The notes under the pieces were generated by a model. The model made no database searches and was not told the origin of the DNA. It saw nothing but the letters and a program-made list of their open reading frames with translations. Below are positions 8,388 to 18,000 of a DNA stretch of 43,977 nucleotides, in pieces (positions within the stretch are counted from its first letter, which is position 1; each line of letters begins with the position of its first letter). The stretch covers positions 1 through 43,977 of the forward strand of contig DUAN01000032.1 in the NCBI GenBank assembly GCA_012960845.1. Direction: 5' to 3'. This stretch comes from Planctomycetota bacterium (GTDB lineage Bacteria; Planctomycetota; UBA8108; UBA1146). The position numbers and the translations under genes were made by a program.

Positions 8388-8770
8388 GGACCATCCGGTC
8401 GGGTCATGAGGAAGCACCATCCGATGGCTATCAGACTTGCCGAGGCAACCTTGGAGGTTTGACTGAACTGTTCTGCCATGAAGTAGAATGGCATCGATAA
8501 CCCCAGCAGGATCAGGATGGTTGCGAACGCCTTGGCTCTCCTCGAGATCGAACCGTGTTCCTCCCAGTTACGAATCATCTTGCCAAATCTCTTGTGTTGA
8601 AGGATCCATCGATGGAAACGAGGTGATCCCCTGGAAAAGAAAAATGCAGCCAAGATGACAAATGGAGTGGTCGGTAATATCGGGAGCGGAATGCCAATGA
8701 TCCCCAGCGCCAAGGCGACGAATCCAAGACCATTCCAGAGGAAACGAAGTTCTCCGACATCATCCTTCAA
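8375..8770 (-). CDS. DUF454 (YbaN-type) inner-membrane protein, TTG start
   Basis: A 131-residue membrane protein. Residues from about 10 onward show the family pattern GLGFVALALGIIGIPLPILPTTPF, followed by SRGSPRFHRWI and RNWEEHGSISRRAKAFA, then two more hydrophobic segments. Function of the family is unknown. The frame is open further upstream, but that extension lies wholly inside the ABC permease gene and does not resemble the family. The TTG at 8770 overlaps the permease stop as TTGA, has AGAGG about 9 bases upstream and gives the normal family length. It ends 13 bases inside the convergent dehydrogenase gene. Confidence 0.8.
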   Translation of the reverse strand: MKDDVGELRFLWNGLGFVALALGIIGIPLPILPTTPFVILAAFFFSRGSPRFHRWILQHKRFGKMIRNWEEHGSISRRAKAFATILILLGLSMPFYFMAEQFSQTSKVASASLIAIGWCFLMTRPDGPQED

Positions 8771-10380
8771 GAGTGAGAACCTCTGAGCCAGCGGAAAAGT
8801 TCGAGTAGTTTTGGCGGTTGTCCCGACCGAAGAACTCCAATCCGAAAGATCTTGGCCGAGAGCCAGAAGACCACGACTACCGAGATCAGCAGCATGATCG
8901 CCGTGCCATAGATTTCCGAAGCGGGAGGACTTGCTGCCATTCGGTTCATCATGACAAATGGAGTCCAGGGAGGAATCCACGAGAGGGTGGTGGCGATGGC
9001 CCCATTGGGATCATTGGGAATGAAGGTCATCGTTCCGAGGGGAACCATCATCAACAGCATCAACGGGCTCATGAAATTCTGCGCTTCTTTGATGGTGTTA
9101 CAGATGCTACCGATTCCAGCAAACAGGAATGCATAGAAGAAATAGCCTGCAATGAAGTAGAAGACGAACCCCCCCAGCAATTCCGGGGTGATGACCGCAG
9201 CGATCAAGTCGGCAATCCAGGTGGCGGATGGTCCCGCCTTGTACCTCAGAATTCCGATCAAGGAGCCGATCCAGGCGCACTGCATCGTCACGCCAACGGC
9301 TGCCACGCCGAATACTTTCCCCAGTAACAACTCGGTGGTCGTGACCGATGAGAGAAGCACCTCGATGAGGCGATTCGACTTCTCTTCAATGGTGTTGTTG
9401 AGCAGCATCTGGGCTATCGTGAAGATGGCGACCCAGAGCATGTAGACGAAGCCGATGGGCGCATACTGGCGAATCTTGTCGCGGATGCCGACCTTTTCAT
9501 CGCCTTCACTTTTGTTTGGATTGAATTTTATCGAACGCACCTTCATCGAGGCTACCTCGGCTACAGCCTTCGATTCAATCCCTCGACGATCGTACTCCTG
9601 CTGTCGGGCCTCCTCGCTGAGAGAGGCAAGGACGGCATCGATGAGGTCGGTGTCGGCGAGATTGGATGACCAGAAGCGAACCCTGCCTTCGGGTTCGAGG
9701 GCATCCTCGGGGATGATCAAGAGGCCGAACAACTCCACCTCTTCATCGCCCGACTTCAGCATCATCTCCGACCTCAAATATGGCCGCAGTGCATCTTCGA
9801 TCTGCTGGTTGCCATCGGTCAGTGAGATCCCTTCGGGAAGCGATACCTCCTTGAAGCGTAGTGGTGGCTCGATGAATTCTGCGGCGTCATCCGGCAACTG
9901 GCTGAGTAGTAGTTTCTTGATGTTGTTCCACTGGAGGTCGTTGAGCAGCATCTGTTCCGGGAGAAGATCGCCTATCTTGACCAATTGATCGGGTTTAAAC
10001 GGCTGGATTTCCAGATCTGGATTCCCCAGTTGCTCGAGGCCTTGTTCCAGTTGATCCAGCAGCTGGTCCGGATCGATGTTTATTTCTTCCATCTTTTCTT
10101 GGCGCTGCTCTTCGGTCGCCTTCGCCATGTGTTGCTGGAGTTCACCGAGTGTCTTTTGACGATTGAGCAAGGTGATTCGTTGGCGGGCGATTTCTCCGAG
10201 GCTTTCGCTTCGATCCACGATGACCAGATGCCTGGTCGGGATACCACGCTCTTCGAGAAACTTTGGCAGCTCGATCATCATCCAGATCAAGATGGGGAAA
10301 AGGAGGATGCCGATCCAGAACCCCTTGGTCTTGACGTTCTCCATGTATTCCCGGTGGGCAATCCGGTAGATTTGCATCAT
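8767..10380 (-). CDS. ABC-2 type export permease (NatB-like)
   Basis: A 537-residue membrane component of an ABC exporter. One helix near the N-terminus (about 21-38, WIGILLFPILIWMMI) is followed by a large extracytoplasmic domain of about 270 residues. A C-terminal block of about six helices starts near residue 300. This is the topology of the NatB/YhaP family, which exports sodium or small toxic molecules. The start overlaps the ATPase stop as ATGA (a second ATG lies three bases on), so the two are translated together at matched levels. The transported substrate is not evident. Confidence 0.88.
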   Translation of the reverse strand: MMQIYRIAHREYMENVKTKGFWIGILLFPILIWMMIELPKFLEERGIPTRHLVIVDRSESLGEIARQRITLLNRQKTLGELQQHMAKATEEQRQEKMEEINIDPDQLLDQLEQGLEQLGNPDLEIQPFKPDQLVKIGDLLPEQMLLNDLQWNNIKKLLLSQLPDDAAEFIEPPLRFKEVSLPEGISLTDGNQQIEDALRPYLRSEMMLKSGDEEVELFGLLIIPEDALEPEGRVRFWSSNLADTDLIDAVLASLSEEARQQEYDRRGIESKAVAEVASMKVRSIKFNPNKSEGDEKVGIRDKIRQYAPIGFVYMLWVAIFTIAQMLLNNTIEEKSNRLIEVLLSSVTTTELLLGKVFGVAAVGVTMQCAWIGSLIGILRYKAGPSATWIADLIAAVITPELLGGFVFYFIAGYFFYAFLFAGIGSICNTIKEAQNFMSPLMLLMMVPLGTMTFIPNDPNGAIATTLSWIPPWTPFVMMNRMAASPPASEIYGTAIMLLISVVVVFWLSAKIFRIGVLRSGQPPKLLELFRWLRGSHS

Positions 10381-11318
10381 CGGTATGCCGCCTCTCTGGC
10401 TTCTTCGCCAACCAGATGTACGAACACTTCATGCAAATTGGGATCGACCACCTCGAAGACTTCCAGTGAGATGTTTTGGTCGAAGGCGCATTTGAGTAGT
10501 TGTTGTGGGTCAGCGCCCTCTCGCAACTGAAACTCCACCACCCCTTCTCGACCATCTGATGAGGGGCTTGAATGAGTCACATCTTTCAGCTGTTCAAGAG
10601 CCGCTCCGGCACCCTTTCCCTTGACCCGAACTCTTCTGGGAAGCAGCGATTTTGCCTCATCGACAGTGCCGTCGAACGCCAGACGTCCTGCAGCCATGAT
10701 GACCACTCGTTCGCAGATTCTTTCCGCATGGGACATGACATGGGTCGAGAAGAGAATGGTCTTGCCGCGAGAGCGGATGTCCTGGATCACCTCTTCCATG
10801 ACACCCTGGTTGACCGGGTCGAGGCCGCTGAATGGTTCGTCGAGGATCACCAGATCAGGATCGTGTGCGATGGATGCAAGAACCTGGACCTTTTGCCCCA
10901 TCCCCTTGGAGAGGGCTTCACACTTGTGATTTTGAAAAGAACCGAGTCCGTATTTTTCGAGCAGCTCGCTGGCAATTCTCTTCGCTTCCCCGCCTGCAAC
11001 CCCCTTGAGTGTGGCGAAGTAAGCAATCATCGCGGTGGCAGTCATCTTCTTGTAGAGACCCTTCTCCTCGGGCAGGTATCCGATCCGGCTGCGAACATCG
11101 AGGGCTCGGCGCGCGCCAAGAATGGAAATGGTCCCTGAACTGGGGCGGAGAATGTCGAGCATCATGCGGATGCTGGTGGTCTTTCCGGCGCCGTTGGGCC
11201 CGAGAAATCCACAGATGGTTCCCTCCGGAACCGAGAACGAGATGTCATCCACGGCTTTGAAGTCGCCATATGTTTTCGTGACATGATTGAGTTCGATGGG
11301 TGAAGTTGCCATGTTCAT
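10377..11318 (-). CDS. ABC exporter ATP-binding protein (NatA-like)
   Basis: A 313-residue ATPase that powers the permease encoded next to it. It has Walker A GPNGAGKTT, a Q-loop region carrying GYLPEEKGLY, a signature region (LSKGMGQKVQ) and Walker B LVILDEPFSGLDP with the switch His in STHVMSHAE. A C-terminal DUF4162-like domain ends in NLHEVFVHL, typical of NatA-type exporters. The signature LSKGM rather than LSGGQ is normal in this subfamily. I chose the ATG at 11318, where AGAAAG lies upstream. Alternatives are 11312 and an upstream ATG at 11354. Confidence 0.9.
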   Translation of the reverse strand: MNMATSPIELNHVTKTYGDFKAVDDISFSVPEGTICGFLGPNGAGKTTSIRMMLDILRPSSGTISILGARRALDVRSRIGYLPEEKGLYKKMTATAMIAYFATLKGVAGGEAKRIASELLEKYGLGSFQNHKCEALSKGMGQKVQVLASIAHDPDLVILDEPFSGLDPVNQGVMEEVIQDIRSRGKTILFSTHVMSHAERICERVVIMAAGRLAFDGTVDEAKSLLPRRVRVKGKGAGAALEQLKDVTHSSPSSDGREGVVEFQLREGADPQQLLKCAFDQNISLEVFEVVDPNLHEVFVHLVGEEAREAAYR

Positions 11319-11372
11319 CTTTCTGCGGTTTTGCGAGGCCGGATGGTATCTCACTGGCTGGCCGAGTGGTAC

Positions 11373-12932
11373 CTAATCTGGTGCCTTCCCCCATCCTCCG
11401 CCACCAGGAGTTTCGATTCGGATGGAGGCGCCTTTTTCGATCACGCCCTGCCACTTCCCTGGCAGGTCGTGAGAACCCTGATCATCCAACAAGGTGTTGT
11501 TCCCTTGCAGTCCATCTTCTCCTCCAGCGATTCCCGAAGGAGGGTGCACTCTCCTCTCGGAAAGGATCGAAACCTGCATACGTTCCAGCAACTGGTATTC
11601 TCGAATGACACCATCTCCGCCTCGATGAATTCCGTCTCCACCAGATCCCTTGCGAAGCCCCAGCTGTGTGACCCTCACCGGCAGCGAGTGTTCGAGTCGC
11701 TCGATGGGCGTATTGAGTGTGTTGGTCATGTGTGCATGTCGGCCACTGGCGCCACAGCGGTCGGGACCACCACCACAACCTCCACCGATGGTTTCATAGT
11801 AGGCGCCTGCCTCATCGCCGATCACCAGGTTGTTCATCGTTCCCTGGGATTGAGCGGGGATCAGTTGCGGCAGTGCCGGTGCCAGTGCTAGCAAGATAAC
11901 ATCCACCAGGCGCTGGGAAGTTTCGACATTTCCCCCCGCCACCGGACTTCCTTCGGGTGGGTCGAGAAGACTGCCGTGCGGAATGACCACCTGTACCGAA
12001 CGTAATGTGCCACCACTGGAGGGGATCTCTTCTCCGGCCAGAGATCTGATCACGTACTGGATCGTCGAGAGCACCACCGCTTCGTTACAGTTCAGCGGTC
12101 CTGCGCAGGCATTCGCGGTGCCGCTAAAGTCGAAGATCGCCTGATCATCTTGGATCTGGATCTTGACCACGATGGGCAGCGGGGAGTCTTCGATTCCATC
12201 GTCATCGAGTTGATCGGATGCGCTATAAGTTCCGTTGGGGATCGAGGTCAGCAGTGCTCGGGTATGTCGATCGGCGGCATCCTGTAGTCGCTGAAATCCA
12301 TCCTGGAGATCCTCGGGTCCGATCCTGTTGATGATGCGATGAAGTCCCTTGGATCCGACATCGAGTGCGGCGCGTTGAGCGAGCAAGTCACCGATTCTCT
12401 CGGGGCGATTGCGCATCTTTTTCAGCAGTTGATCCTCGATACCGAGTTGTCGTTTTCCCTCTCGGACCCAGGTGGTCGGGGAGATCACTACACCTTCTTC
12501 TTTCAATGATCGTGTGATGCCCATCGATCCGGGAACCGTTCCGCCCACATCTGCATGGTGTGCCCTGGTGGCGAGATAGGCGATCGGGTGTTCATCGGAA
12601 GGATCGAGACGAAATGCTTGAACCGTGGTGATGTCCGGTAGATGGGTTCCGCCCAGCTGCGGGTCATTGAGTAGCACGATGTCGCCTTCCGCCAGAGGGC
12701 ACAGCCTGGCGGCTTCCTTGACCGCAATTGGCATGGCACCGAGGTGGACTGGAATATGAGCGGCTTGCGCGACCAGTTCCGCATCGCCGTCAAAGATGGC
12801 GCAGGAGTGATCGAGCCTCTCCTTGATATTGGGGGAGACTCCAGATCGTTCGAGGGTAGTCCCCATCTCCTCGGCTACCGATTCCAGCAAGTTGCAGATC
12901 ACCCGGAGTCCGACTGGATCGGGATCGATCAC
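11373..12932 (-). CDS. Hydantoinase B / 5-oxoprolinase HyuB-family protein, GTG start
   Basis: A 519-residue protein of the HyuB family, which with HyuA forms ATP-dependent enzymes opening cyclic amides (N-methylhydantoin, 5-oxoproline) or carboxylating ketones. Family signatures are RSGVSPNIKERLDHSCAIFD, AHIPVHLGAMP, NDPQLGGTHLPDIT and a Gly-rich C-terminal segment with ETIGGGCGGG and RIETPGGGGWG. The GTG start overlaps the preceding stop (GTGA), so it is coupled to the dienelactone-hydrolase-like gene. No HyuA gene is present in the window, so the partner is encoded elsewhere or this subunit has another role. Length is normal for HyuB. Confidence 0.9.
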   Translation of the reverse strand: MIDPDPVGLRVICNLLESVAEEMGTTLERSGVSPNIKERLDHSCAIFDGDAELVAQAAHIPVHLGAMPIAVKEAARLCPLAEGDIVLLNDPQLGGTHLPDITTVQAFRLDPSDEHPIAYLATRAHHADVGGTVPGSMGITRSLKEEGVVISPTTWVREGKRQLGIEDQLLKKMRNRPERIGDLLAQRAALDVGSKGLHRIINRIGPEDLQDGFQRLQDAADRHTRALLTSIPNGTYSASDQLDDDGIEDSPLPIVVKIQIQDDQAIFDFSGTANACAGPLNCNEAVVLSTIQYVIRSLAGEEIPSSGGTLRSVQVVIPHGSLLDPPEGSPVAGGNVETSQRLVDVILLALAPALPQLIPAQSQGTMNNLVIGDEAGAYYETIGGGCGGGPDRCGASGRHAHMTNTLNTPIERLEHSLPVRVTQLGLRKGSGGDGIHRGGDGVIREYQLLERMQVSILSERRVHPPSGIAGGEDGLQGNNTLLDDQGSHDLPGKWQGVIEKGASIRIETPGGGGWGKAPD

Positions 12933-13789
12933 CGCGATTCGACTTTCTTCTGCTTGTCAGGACTCTTTTCTGCCGGTTTCTTCGGCTGCAACTCTCTCGC
13001 AAAAAACTCTCGCACCAGAACCCAGGATTTCATCGAGGCCTCGGCGACATAACGACTCCCGCTGGGATTGGCGAAGGCATGCCCTGCTTCGAAGGTATGG
13101 ATCTGATGGCGGATCTTTGCCATCTCGAGAGCTGATCTGAATGAATCGACTTGCTGCTGGGGAATACTCGGATCGTTTTTGCCGAAGATTCCCAGTACCG
13201 CACCCCCTACACCCGAGAGCTTTTCCAGATCGGATGTGGTCTTGCCATAATAGACGACACAGGCATCGATTCCTGGGTGGTGCATCGCTGCATCGAGGGC
13301 CCAGGTTCCACCAAAACTCCAACCGATACTTCCTACACGTTCCGCATCGACTCTCTCATCGCGATGGACAAATCGAAGAGCATCGGCAATCGTCTTGGCA
13401 GCAATGTTATGCTGGACGCCACGCATCAAGGTCATCGCTTCTTTCGAATTTTTGGCAATCTTGCCACCGTAAAGATCGATGGCGAGAGCGGCATGACCTT
13501 CGCGGGCCAGTCGATCGGCCCAGTGTTTGATATTCGGATTCAACCCCCAGTACTCGTGGAACAGAATCACCGCACTGCGAGTTTTCTGGCGCGTCTTGGG
13601 GAGCGATAGATAGCCACGAGTGGAGCCTACCTGGACATCTGTACCCGACACCTCCGGGGCCTGGTCCCCTATTAACCGGTGGAGTTTACGAAAGGCTTCC
13701 TCTTCCAGAAGGGCATCATCTGCTGCATTGGCAACGATGCCGCAGGAACAGAGAAGAAGACAACAGATCGATTGAAGCCAGCGGTCCAT
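12929..13789 (-). CDS. Exported dienelactone-hydrolase-family protein with Ser nucleophile
   Basis: A 286-residue alpha/beta hydrolase. The N-terminus is a signal peptide (hydrophobic, Cys-rich, likely cleaved after VANA; lipidation at one of the cysteines is possible). The domain shows LFHEYWGL (oxyanion loop), the elbow GWSFGG, an Asp in FGKNDPSIP and a His in EAGHAF, giving a full triad. Dienelactone hydrolases proper use Cys in GYCFGG; the Ser here makes a carboxylesterase-like reaction more likely. A highly charged Lys-rich tail ends the protein. I chose the ATG at 13789 because GGAG sits 6 bases upstream; the ATG at 13801 would add four residues. It is the first gene of a minus-strand run leading to hydantoinase B. 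Confidence 0.85.
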   Translation of the reverse strand: MDRWLQSICCLLLCSCGIVANAADDALLEEEAFRKLHRLIGDQAPEVSGTDVQVGSTRGYLSLPKTRQKTRSAVILFHEYWGLNPNIKHWADRLAREGHAALAIDLYGGKIAKNSKEAMTLMRGVQHNIAAKTIADALRFVHRDERVDAERVGSIGWSFGGTWALDAAMHHPGIDACVVYYGKTTSDLEKLSGVGGAVLGIFGKNDPSIPQQQVDSFRSALEMAKIRHQIHTFEAGHAFANPSGSRYVAEASMKSWVLVREFFARELQPKKPAEKSPDKQKKVESR

Positions 13790-13917
13790 TTCACGCTCCA
13801 TCTTCTATCCACGATGGGTTTGATTGACGCTTGGGCAGCCAGTTGCCATGCTAGATTCAGGTACTGGCGAACCCACCGGATCTACAAGGTATCCGGCAAC
13901 TCGCAGCACTGACAACC

Positions 13918-15027
13918 ATGTCGATCCGGAGGCCAACAGTGTTTTACACTCTTATCTGGACCCTTTCGATAGCCACTTTTGGTGTCCCCGCCCCGATCGA
14001 CACCCCTGACACCTGGCGTCCCTTCGATCACCCCGCCGTTTCCACCCGGTCCTTTGCGGCCTTCTCCAGGCCCGGAAGAGCGCTGACTGTGGCTTCCGCC
14101 ATTCCTCAGCGGGTTCATCAGGTGTTGTTCGATGAAGGGGACATGGTACCGGGCCAGTATGGAACGATGGTGCCGATCATTCTGCTCGATTCTTCGGTCG
14201 AGCAGGAAATGCTCCGGGGAGCACGGATCGCCTTTGAAATCTCCACGAATGATGAGATCAGGGCGGAGTTGGTGATGCGCAAGATGGAGACCGCGGCCCG
14301 GATCATCAGCAGGGATCTGCAGCGGATCCGAGAACTCCACACCCGCGGCGATGCATCCGAGAGCGCTCTCGACCAGGCGATTCTGGCGGAAGAGGAAGCT
14401 CGGGTTTCGTTAGAGGTCGCGCAAGTCACTCGCACCGCTGCTGCTGCTGCATCGCTGGCGGCCGCTTCCGAGGTCGCCGTGATCGAGGCCAGAATCGACA
14501 AACTCACCCTGAAAGCACCTGCTGGATGGCGAGTCGAGCAGCGCAACACTGAGCCGGGAGCGGGCGTTGTGCCGGGCGAGCCACTGATGGTGTTCGTCGA
14601 TCTCTCCTACTTCGAGATCGATGTCCAGATGGTAGAAGAGGAGATCCAGGTCCTCTCTACTGGACCACTGAAGATTCAGCGGGTATCCAGCGGCGCGGCC
14701 ATCGCCGGAACGGTGAAGTTCGTGGCAGCGATCCCCGATCTACTCACCAGACGCCGAAGGGTCGTGATCCGAATTCCTGCCGAGGAGATAGACCTCGAGC
14801 CGCTGGAAACTGGCGGTGGAATCGAGATGAGGGTGTCCCTTGATGTTCCGAACCAGTCGGGAGGTGTTCGCGTACCGCATCGCTTCCTTGGTCGCAGACT
14901 TGAGCAATGGGTCTTGAAAACCGAGAATGGAAAGTTGCACGTCGTGACACCTGTTCGATCCGATGAAGATGGCTGGATCGTCTTGCCAGGAGATTTGCCG
15001 GCAGCAGCGGTGATCGTCGCGCCATAG
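13918..15027 (+). CDS. RND efflux periplasmic adaptor (membrane fusion protein)
   Basis: A 369-residue adaptor that links the inner-membrane RND pump to an outer-membrane channel. It has an N-terminal signal peptide and a lipoyl-like half motif (QRVHQVLFDEGDMVPG). A long helical hairpin (about 95-185, rich in Ala, Glu and Arg) is followed by the return of the lipoyl domain (DKLTLKAPAGW) and beta-barrel and membrane-proximal segments. There is no lipobox. The pump gene begins 12 bases downstream. The upstream gap to the divergent hydrolase gene (about 130 bp) must hold both promoters. Confidence 0.86.
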   Translation: MSIRRPTVFYTLIWTLSIATFGVPAPIDTPDTWRPFDHPAVSTRSFAAFSRPGRALTVASAIPQRVHQVLFDEGDMVPGQYGTMVPIILLDSSVEQEMLRGARIAFEISTNDEIRAELVMRKMETAARIISRDLQRIRELHTRGDASESALDQAILAEEEARVSLEVAQVTRTAAAAASLAAASEVAVIEARIDKLTLKAPAGWRVEQRNTEPGAGVVPGEPLMVFVDLSYFEIDVQMVEEEIQVLSTGPLKIQRVSSGAAIAGTVKFVAAIPDLLTRRRRVVIRIPAEEIDLEPLETGGGIEMRVSLDVPNQSGGVRVPHRFLGRRLEQWVLKTENGKLHVVTPVRSDEDGWIVLPGDLPAAAVIVAP

Positions 15028-15039
15028 GAGGCCGTCAGC

Positions 15040-18000
15040 TTGCGTAAAGTACTCGCCCATATCCTCAAGTTCTCGATCCCGATCAATGTCGTGTTCTTTG
15101 GCATGATCATGTATGCCATCGTGGTGGCGATCCCAAGTCTGCCGGTCGAGGTCTTCCCGAACAATTCTTTTCGCCAGGTTCAGGTGACCCTGAGGTATCC
15201 GGGAGCTTCTGCCGAGGAAGTGGAGAGATTGGTCACGCGCCCCATCGAGGATTCGATACGGGGTCTCGAGGAAACCGAATATGTCGCCAGTACTTCGGTT
15301 CCCGGGCGAAGCGAAGTGATCGTGAAGATCGATGATGCTGGTGACATGGAGGCGGGGTACGACCAGTTCCGCTTCCGCGTGATGTCGGCACTCAATGGAC
15401 TTCCTCAGGTCAACGGGAAGACGTTGCAGCCCATCTTCATGGAACTGGATGTCGATGCATGGGTGCCGGTGATCCAGGTGATGCTGGTCAATCAGAAGAA
15501 TGGTGATCTCGACAAGCGCGCTCTGACCATCCTGGCCAAGGAACTCAGGGATCAACTGGAACGAATTTCCGGGGTCAAGCGTGTCGATTTCGCGGGCGAG
15601 GAATTCGATCAGTTCGAGGTTCCTCTCGATCCCGGCAAACTAGATCGTTACGGAGTGACATTTTCTGAGGTCCTACAAGCGCTGGCGGCCAGTGGTGGCT
15701 CACAACCGGCGGGTCAGATTGATACTCCCCTCGGTGAGAGAACGATCCGCATCGATACACGCCCGAGGGATCCTGCAGATGTTCTCGATGTGGTGGTCAG
15801 AAGCGACGGACAGGGTTCCTTTGTCACGGTGGCGGATCTGGTCGATCCGCTCTCGACAGGTGTTCAGCCGATTCCGGAGGCGGTGGGCAATAGTCTCGAT
15901 GGAAGAGAGGCTATTGGTTGTCGGGTTCTCAAGGACAGCCTCTCCAATGCCAAGACGGTGCGGAACGAAGTGATCCAGGTGATGGAGAACTTCAAGGTCT
16001 CTCATGCTTCGGAACCATTCGAGATGCATGCGATTCTCGACTCGACTCGTAAGATCAACGACTCGATGTCAGTGCTTCACGATAGCCTGTTCCTGGCGCT
16101 GGGACTGGTGATCGCGAGCCTCTACTTCTTCCTCAGCAAGAAGGGGATTTCCTCTTCTGCTGTGGCGTTACTGTTAACCGTCATCTCGACCGTTGTGGTC
16201 GCCTCTAGCCAGGACCTGTCGATGGAACTGGTGGCGCTCGGTTCACTCGGATTGTTTGTTTTCTTCACTTGCCGATCGGCTGTATTGACAGTCAGCGGAA
16301 TCATGTTCGCCTTGCTCGGCACACTGATCGTCTTTTATGCCCTGGACAGAAGCATCAACGAGGTGAGCTTGATCGGGTTCGTATTGACGGTGGGAATCAT
16401 CGTCGACGATGCGATCATCGTTCTTGAAAACATCCGCAGGCATCGAGAGAAGGGCAAGAATCCTCGTGACGCCATCATCGATGGCACACGGGAAGTCATC
16501 GTCCCTGTCACCACTGCAACCCTGACCACGGTTGCGGCATTCTTGCCGATGCTATTGATGACCGGAACTGTCGGTGATTTCTTTTCGATCCTACCCATCA
16601 GTGTCGCCACCGCTCTGGCGGTCAGTTTGGTGGAGTGCCTGGTGATCCTGCCTTCACATGTCAACGATCTGGATCGCCTGTTTGGGCCAGAGCCGGTCGA
16701 TGTGGTGGAAGAGTCGGAGGGAATCGAAAAATACCTGAAGCGTCCTGGATTATCGGGAAAGTTGTCTCGTGCGTACGACAAGTTCTTTCTCTGGAGTCTG
16801 AAACATGGATTCGGCGTTCTCATGATCGCCGCACTGTTGTTTGTCGGATCGATCGGAGTCCTCACCCAGAGCGTGATCGGACCGGGTCTCGGGATGCGTC
16901 CGATGCTCAAGCTGGTGTTCTTCCCGGAGGACTCGTCGATTCTTAACATCGGCGTCAACACTCCACCGGGCACCGGCCTCAAGGAGACGGATCGGATCGT
17001 GCGCGAGATCTCGATGGAACTGCGAGCGACCGGTTATGTCGAGGCGGCTGTCGGTCTGTCGGGAATGAAACTGGACACCACATACAGACCGCAGTTCAGT
17101 CATCAGGTCGGTTTGATCCTCGCTGAATTTCCTCCCCGGGCAACACGAGCTTTCGAGGACTCCAATGTTGCCATCATGGCCCTGAGAGATCAGATGGTCG
17201 ACAAGTGGCTCGAGCGCGGGGTTCAGCTGGAGATCACTGCGCAGAAGGATGGCCCTCCCCTCGGTGCGCCGGTCACGGTGCGGATTCAGGGGAGTGATCT
17301 CGAAGCGGTCGATGAGATTGCTCGTCGCACCTACCGACTTCTGGTGCAAGAATCTCGCGCCGGTGGACGTCTTGAGGGTGTTGTTGATTTGACCAGCGAT
17401 CTCGATCAAGAGACCACAGCGATGAAGTTTCATCCCGATAATAGAGCCCTGGCGGTCCATGGGGTCGATCCTGCGCAGGTGCGACTGTTCGTGGCGGGAG
17501 CCTTTGATGGCATCTATGCAGGAGATTACCTGCGCTCCGATGATGAGATTCCGATCCGGGTCAGATTCATGAAAGATGCGGTGGCGGATCCGACCATGCT
17601 ACTCAACTTGCCATTGACCCGCGGACAAGATGGCGGAGTACTTCGGTTTGGCCAGATCGGTTCGGTGAGCGGGGATCGTGAGCCGGGAATCCTGCGCCGT
17701 CGTCATTACCAGAGGTCGGTCAACATCAACGGCAACCTGACCCCGGATGCGATCGTCAACTCTGATTCGGTCGCCTATGTCATCGATCAGGAACTGGGAG
17801 ACGAGGTCCGATTGAGAGCGGGTGTTTCATTCAGTTATGAAGGAGAGGCACAGGGAACTCAGCGATCCTTTGAGAGTCTCCTGGTTGCGTTGTGGATCGC
17901 CATTTTCATCATCTATCTGATCATGGCGACGCAATTTCGTTCCTGGAGCCATCCTTTTGTGGTTCTCAGCAATGTCGCCTTTGCCTTCACCGGAGTGGTC

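Noticed and set aside
13824-13857. TTGACG and an extended -10-like TGCTAGATT upstream of the efflux adaptor
   Set aside because: The spacing is 22 bases (or 15 from TTGGGC), so it is not a credible sigma-70 promoter.
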